DNA from: Mogibacterium sp. | GTDB lineage: Bacteria; Bacillota; Clostridia; Peptostreptococcales; Anaerovoracaceae | Length of the DNA stretch: 64,000 nt | Assembly: GCA_017434025.1 (NCBI GenBank) | Contig: JAFRGC010000042.1 | Location: forward strand, 31,469-95,468 | Reading direction: 5' to 3' | Part shown: positions 62,070 through 64,000 of the stretch, piece by piece | How the letters are laid out: each line of letters starts with the position of its first letter | How positions within the stretch are numbered: position 1 is the stretch's first letter | Translations under genes and position numbers: made by a program | Notes under the pieces: generated by a model | Told to the model about the DNA's origin: nothing | Seen by the model: only the letters and a program-made list of their open reading frames with translations | Database searches by the model: none

Positions 62070-63596
62070 ATGAACATTGAGAAATATACACAGAATGCAC
62101 AGCAGGTCGTTGTGGATTGCCAGAACATCGCGACGGCTTCCGGCCATCAGATGGTCGATGGCGAGCATGTCCACATGGCCCTGCTCAAACAGAAAGACGG
62201 GCTGATCCCGAAGCTCCTGAGGAACATGAGTATCGATCCTGATCTCGTTGCTCAGGATGTACAGTACGAACTCAACAAGATCCCTAAGGTCTCGGGCGGA
62301 GCTGACAATATGTACGGCACAAGGAGATTCAACAAGATCTTCATGGATGCAGAGGCGATTGCGGATCAGTTCAAGGACGAGTATGTCAGCGTCGAGCACA
62401 TCTACATGGCGCTGATCAACGAGAAGGGCACCCCGAGCGCCAAGATCTTTGCAAGATACGGGATCAACAGGGAGAACTTCCTGGGCGCTTTGTCCAAGGT
62501 CAGAGGCAACCAGAGGATCACCAGCCAGAACCCTGAAGACAATTATGAAGCGCTGGCGAAATACGGAAGAGACCTTGTCGAAATGGCCCGTGACGGCAAG
62601 CTCGACCCGGTCATCGGCCGAGATGCCGAGATCAGACACGCCATCCAGATCCTTTCCAGAAGGACCAAAAACAACCCGGTCATGATCGGTGAACCGGGTG
62701 TCGGCAAGACAGCAGTCGTCGAAGGACTTGCTCAGCGTATCCTCAACGGAGACGTTCCGGAAGGCCTCAAAGACAAGACGATTTACGCCCTTGATATGGG
62801 ATCGCTTATTGCAGGCGCGAAGTTCAGAGGTGAATTTGAAGAGAGACTCAAGGCAGTCCTCAATGAGATCGAGAAGTCCGACGGCAGGATCATCCTGTTC
62901 ATAGACGAGATCCACAATATCGTAGGCGCAGGCAGGACCGAAGGCTCAATGGATGCCGGCAACCTGCTCAAGCCAAAACTCGCCAGAGGCGAGCTGCACT
63001 GCATCGGTGCGACGACACTCGACGAATACCGCAAATACATCGAGAAAGACGCTGCTCTCGAGAGAAGATTCCAGAAAGTCCTGATCGATCAGCCTTCCGT
63101 AGAGGATACCGTATCGATCCTCAGAGGACTCAAAGAGAGATTTGAGATCCACCACGGTGTCAGGATCACTGACAGCGCGCTGATCGCCTGCGCGACACTC
63201 TCTGACAGATACATCACAGACAGATTCCTGCCGGACAAAGCCATCGACCTGATGGACGAAGCCGCTGCAAGGATCAGAACAGAGATCGACAGCATGCCGT
63301 CCGAACTCGACGAGATCTCCCGTAAGATCATGCAGCTCGAGATCGAGAAGCAGGCGCTGATGAAGGAAGACGACAAAGGCTCCATGGCCAGACTCGAGAT
63401 CCTCGAGAGAGAACTTGCTGAGCTCAAAGACCAGAGCGCTTCCATGAACGCTCAGTGGGAGAACGAGAAGAAAGATATCCTTGAAGTCAAAGATATCAAG
63501 AAGCAGATCGAAGATATCAAACTCGAGATGGAAGATGCCGAGAGACAGTACGATCTCGACAAGGTAGCCAAACTCAAATACGGCGTGCTGCCTTAA
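62070..63596 (+). CDS. clpB: ClpB disaggregase, N-terminal 508 residues up to an in-frame TAA
   Basis: 508 residues to the TAA. N-domain (~1-145), NBD1 with Walker A GEPGVGKT (~207-214), Walker [11 protein letters not shown] and sensor [12 protein letters not shown], and most of the coiled-coil middle domain. ClpB works with DnaK to pull apart aggregated proteins and needs both NBDs (~860 residues). Here translation would stop in the middle domain, in the LP-x-LEKQL segment where a Glu is normal. GCAGGAGG gives a strong ribosome site. Either the gene is broken, or the base is a sequencing or assembly error. Confidence 0.93.
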   Translation: MNIEKYTQNAQQVVVDCQNIATASGHQMVDGEHVHMALLKQKDGLIPKLLRNMSIDPDLVAQDVQYELNKIPKVSGGADNMYGTRRFNKIFMDAEAIADQFKDEYVSVEHIYMALINEKGTPSAKIFARYGINRENFLGALSKVRGNQRITSQNPEDNYEALAKYGRDLVEMARDGKLDPVIGRDAEIRHAIQILSRRTKNNPVMIGEPGVGKTAVVEGLAQRILNGDVPEGLKDKTIYALDMGSLIAGAKFRGEFEERLKAVLNEIEKSDGRIILFIDEIHNIVGAGRTEGSMDAGNLLKPKLARGELHCIGATTLDEYRKYIEKDAALERRFQKVLIDQPSVEDTVSILRGLKERFEIHHGVRITDSALIACATLSDRYITDRFLPDKAIDLMDEAAARIRTEIDSMPSELDEISRKIMQLEIEKQALMKEDDKGSMARLEILERELAELKDQSASMNAQWENEKKDILEVKDIKKQIEDIKLEMEDAERQYDLDKVAKLKYGVLP

Positions 63597-64000
63597 CTGG
63601 AGAAACAGCTGGAGGAGAAGAAAGCCGCCGCTGCCAAGACAGAAGAGGAGAGGCTCCTCAAAGAAGAAGTCACAGAAGAAGAGATCGCAGAGGTCGTTTC
63701 GGGCTGGACCGGCATCCCGGTCAGCAAGCTCGTCGAGACCGAGAGAGACAAACTGCTCAGGCTGCCGGACATCCTTCACAGGAGAGTCATCGGACAGGAT
63801 GAGGGCGTCCAGGCTGTCAGCGAGGCGATCCTGAGAGCGAGAGCAGGCCTCAAGGACGAGAACAGACCGATCGGTTCGTTCATCTTCCTCGGACCTACCG
63901 GCGTAGGAAAGACCGAATTGGCCAAAGCTTTGTCAGAAGCGCTCTTCGACACCGAGCGCAACATGATACGTATCGACATGTCCGAGTACATGGAGAAGCA
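63597..64000 (+). pseudogene. clpB: ClpB continuation after the in-frame stop, cut by window edge
   Basis: The same frame stays open from 63597 to the window end with no further stop and reads as Clp[45 protein letters not shown], and NBD2 Walker [15 protein letters not shown]. No start codon with a ribosome site lies just after the stop, so separate translation is unlikely. Codon use equals that of the first part, which suggests a very recent change (GAA to TAA, one base) or an error. Confidence 0.85.

Noticed and set aside
63594-63596. Stop-codon recoding (selenocysteine, pyrrolysine or read-through) in clpB
   Set aside because: Selenocysteine uses UGA and pyrrolysine UAG. The codon is UAA, a Glu is expected there, and other genes end in TAA normally.
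1-64000. tRNA, rRNA, insertion sequences or prophage
   Set aside because: I looked in all gaps over 100 bp and found no cloverleaf, transposase, integrase or phage gene.

Overview
This window looks like a piece of chromosome from an anaerobic Gram-positive bacterium, most likely a member of the Clostridia. The basis is a perfect CIRCE heat-shock operator, an ARG-box-like site before argG, strong GGAGG ribosome sites, a fused FeoA-FeoB iron transporter, a two-subunit class I fumarase, LUD, GH25 and VanY proteins and lipoprotein signal peptides. A gut or host-associated Clostridia lineage such as Family XIII/Anaerovoracaceae would fit, but that is a guess. Gene density is very high. I see no rRNA, tRNA, insertion sequence, prophage or CRISPR array.

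Region 1 (1-4.5 kb) is the most accessory-looking part: a protein cut by the window edge that ends in a ryanodine-receptor (RyR) domain, a degenerate TIR protein with one membrane anchor, an intact TIR protein with a membrane anchor and TPR-like repeats, and a six-helix membrane protein. This has the layout of a nucleotide- or NAD-linked signalling or defence module. Region 2 (4.5-7.2 kb) holds a hotdog thioesterase, an alpha/beta hydrolase and a dicarboxylate/amino-acid symporter. Region 3 (7.2-13.4 kb) is an arginine operon: argG, argH, a polar amino-acid ABC transporter and a dimethylargininase-like enzyme, behind a strong promoter and a candidate ARG box, closed by a terminator. Together these could import methylarginine or citrulline and turn it into arginine plus fumarate.

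Region 4 (13.4-21.2 kb, minus strand) is a tightly packed seven-gene operon: VWA (DUF2201-like) protein, leucine-rich-repeat protein, MoxR-type AAA+ ATPase, phytoene-desaturase-like flavoprotein, FAD/2Fe-2S reductase, and fumarase alpha and beta subunits. Most junctions overlap by 1-22 bp. It suggests a MoxR/VWA chaperone pair working on a redox or iron-sulphur enzyme.

Region 5 (21.2-31.8 kb) has a ketopantoate-reductase-like protein, a membrane GH25 muramidase, a zinc-ribbon Nudix hydrolase, a LUD protein with an MFS transporter, then a string of small genes that includes two aminoacyl-tRNA editing-type proteins (YbaK and B3/B4). Region 6 (31.8-45.6 kb) has a SpoIIE-type phosphatase fused to an RsbW-like kinase domain, a membrane polysaccharide deacetylase, a ferredoxin-type aldo/keto reductase, a LacZ-type beta-galactosidase, a DapF/CntK-like racemase, the YhdT-PanF pantothenate symporter pair, an APC permease fused to RCK_C domains, a YdjM-like protein and a lipoprotein cyclophilin.

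Region 7 (45.6-46.2 kb) is a non-coding stretch with a REP-like palindrome, a long hairpin and four tandem 62-63 bp units, each able to form the same hairpin, one of them with compensatory stem changes. Region 8 (46.2-55.5 kb) carries a macro-domain protein with a helical DNA-binding-like tail, Tex, a PfkB kinase-MFS-pyridoxal kinase trio and feoAB. Region 9 (55.5-61.6 kb) is envelope-related: an SPFH protein with a ribbon-helix-helix partner, VanY-type carboxypeptidase, alpha/beta hydrolase, a membrane-anchored MurF homologue and a D-Ala-D-Ala ligase with a Gly/Lys-rich insert. The window ends in clpB under CIRCE control, which has an in-frame TAA at codon 509 while the reading frame stays open and ClpB-like beyond it.
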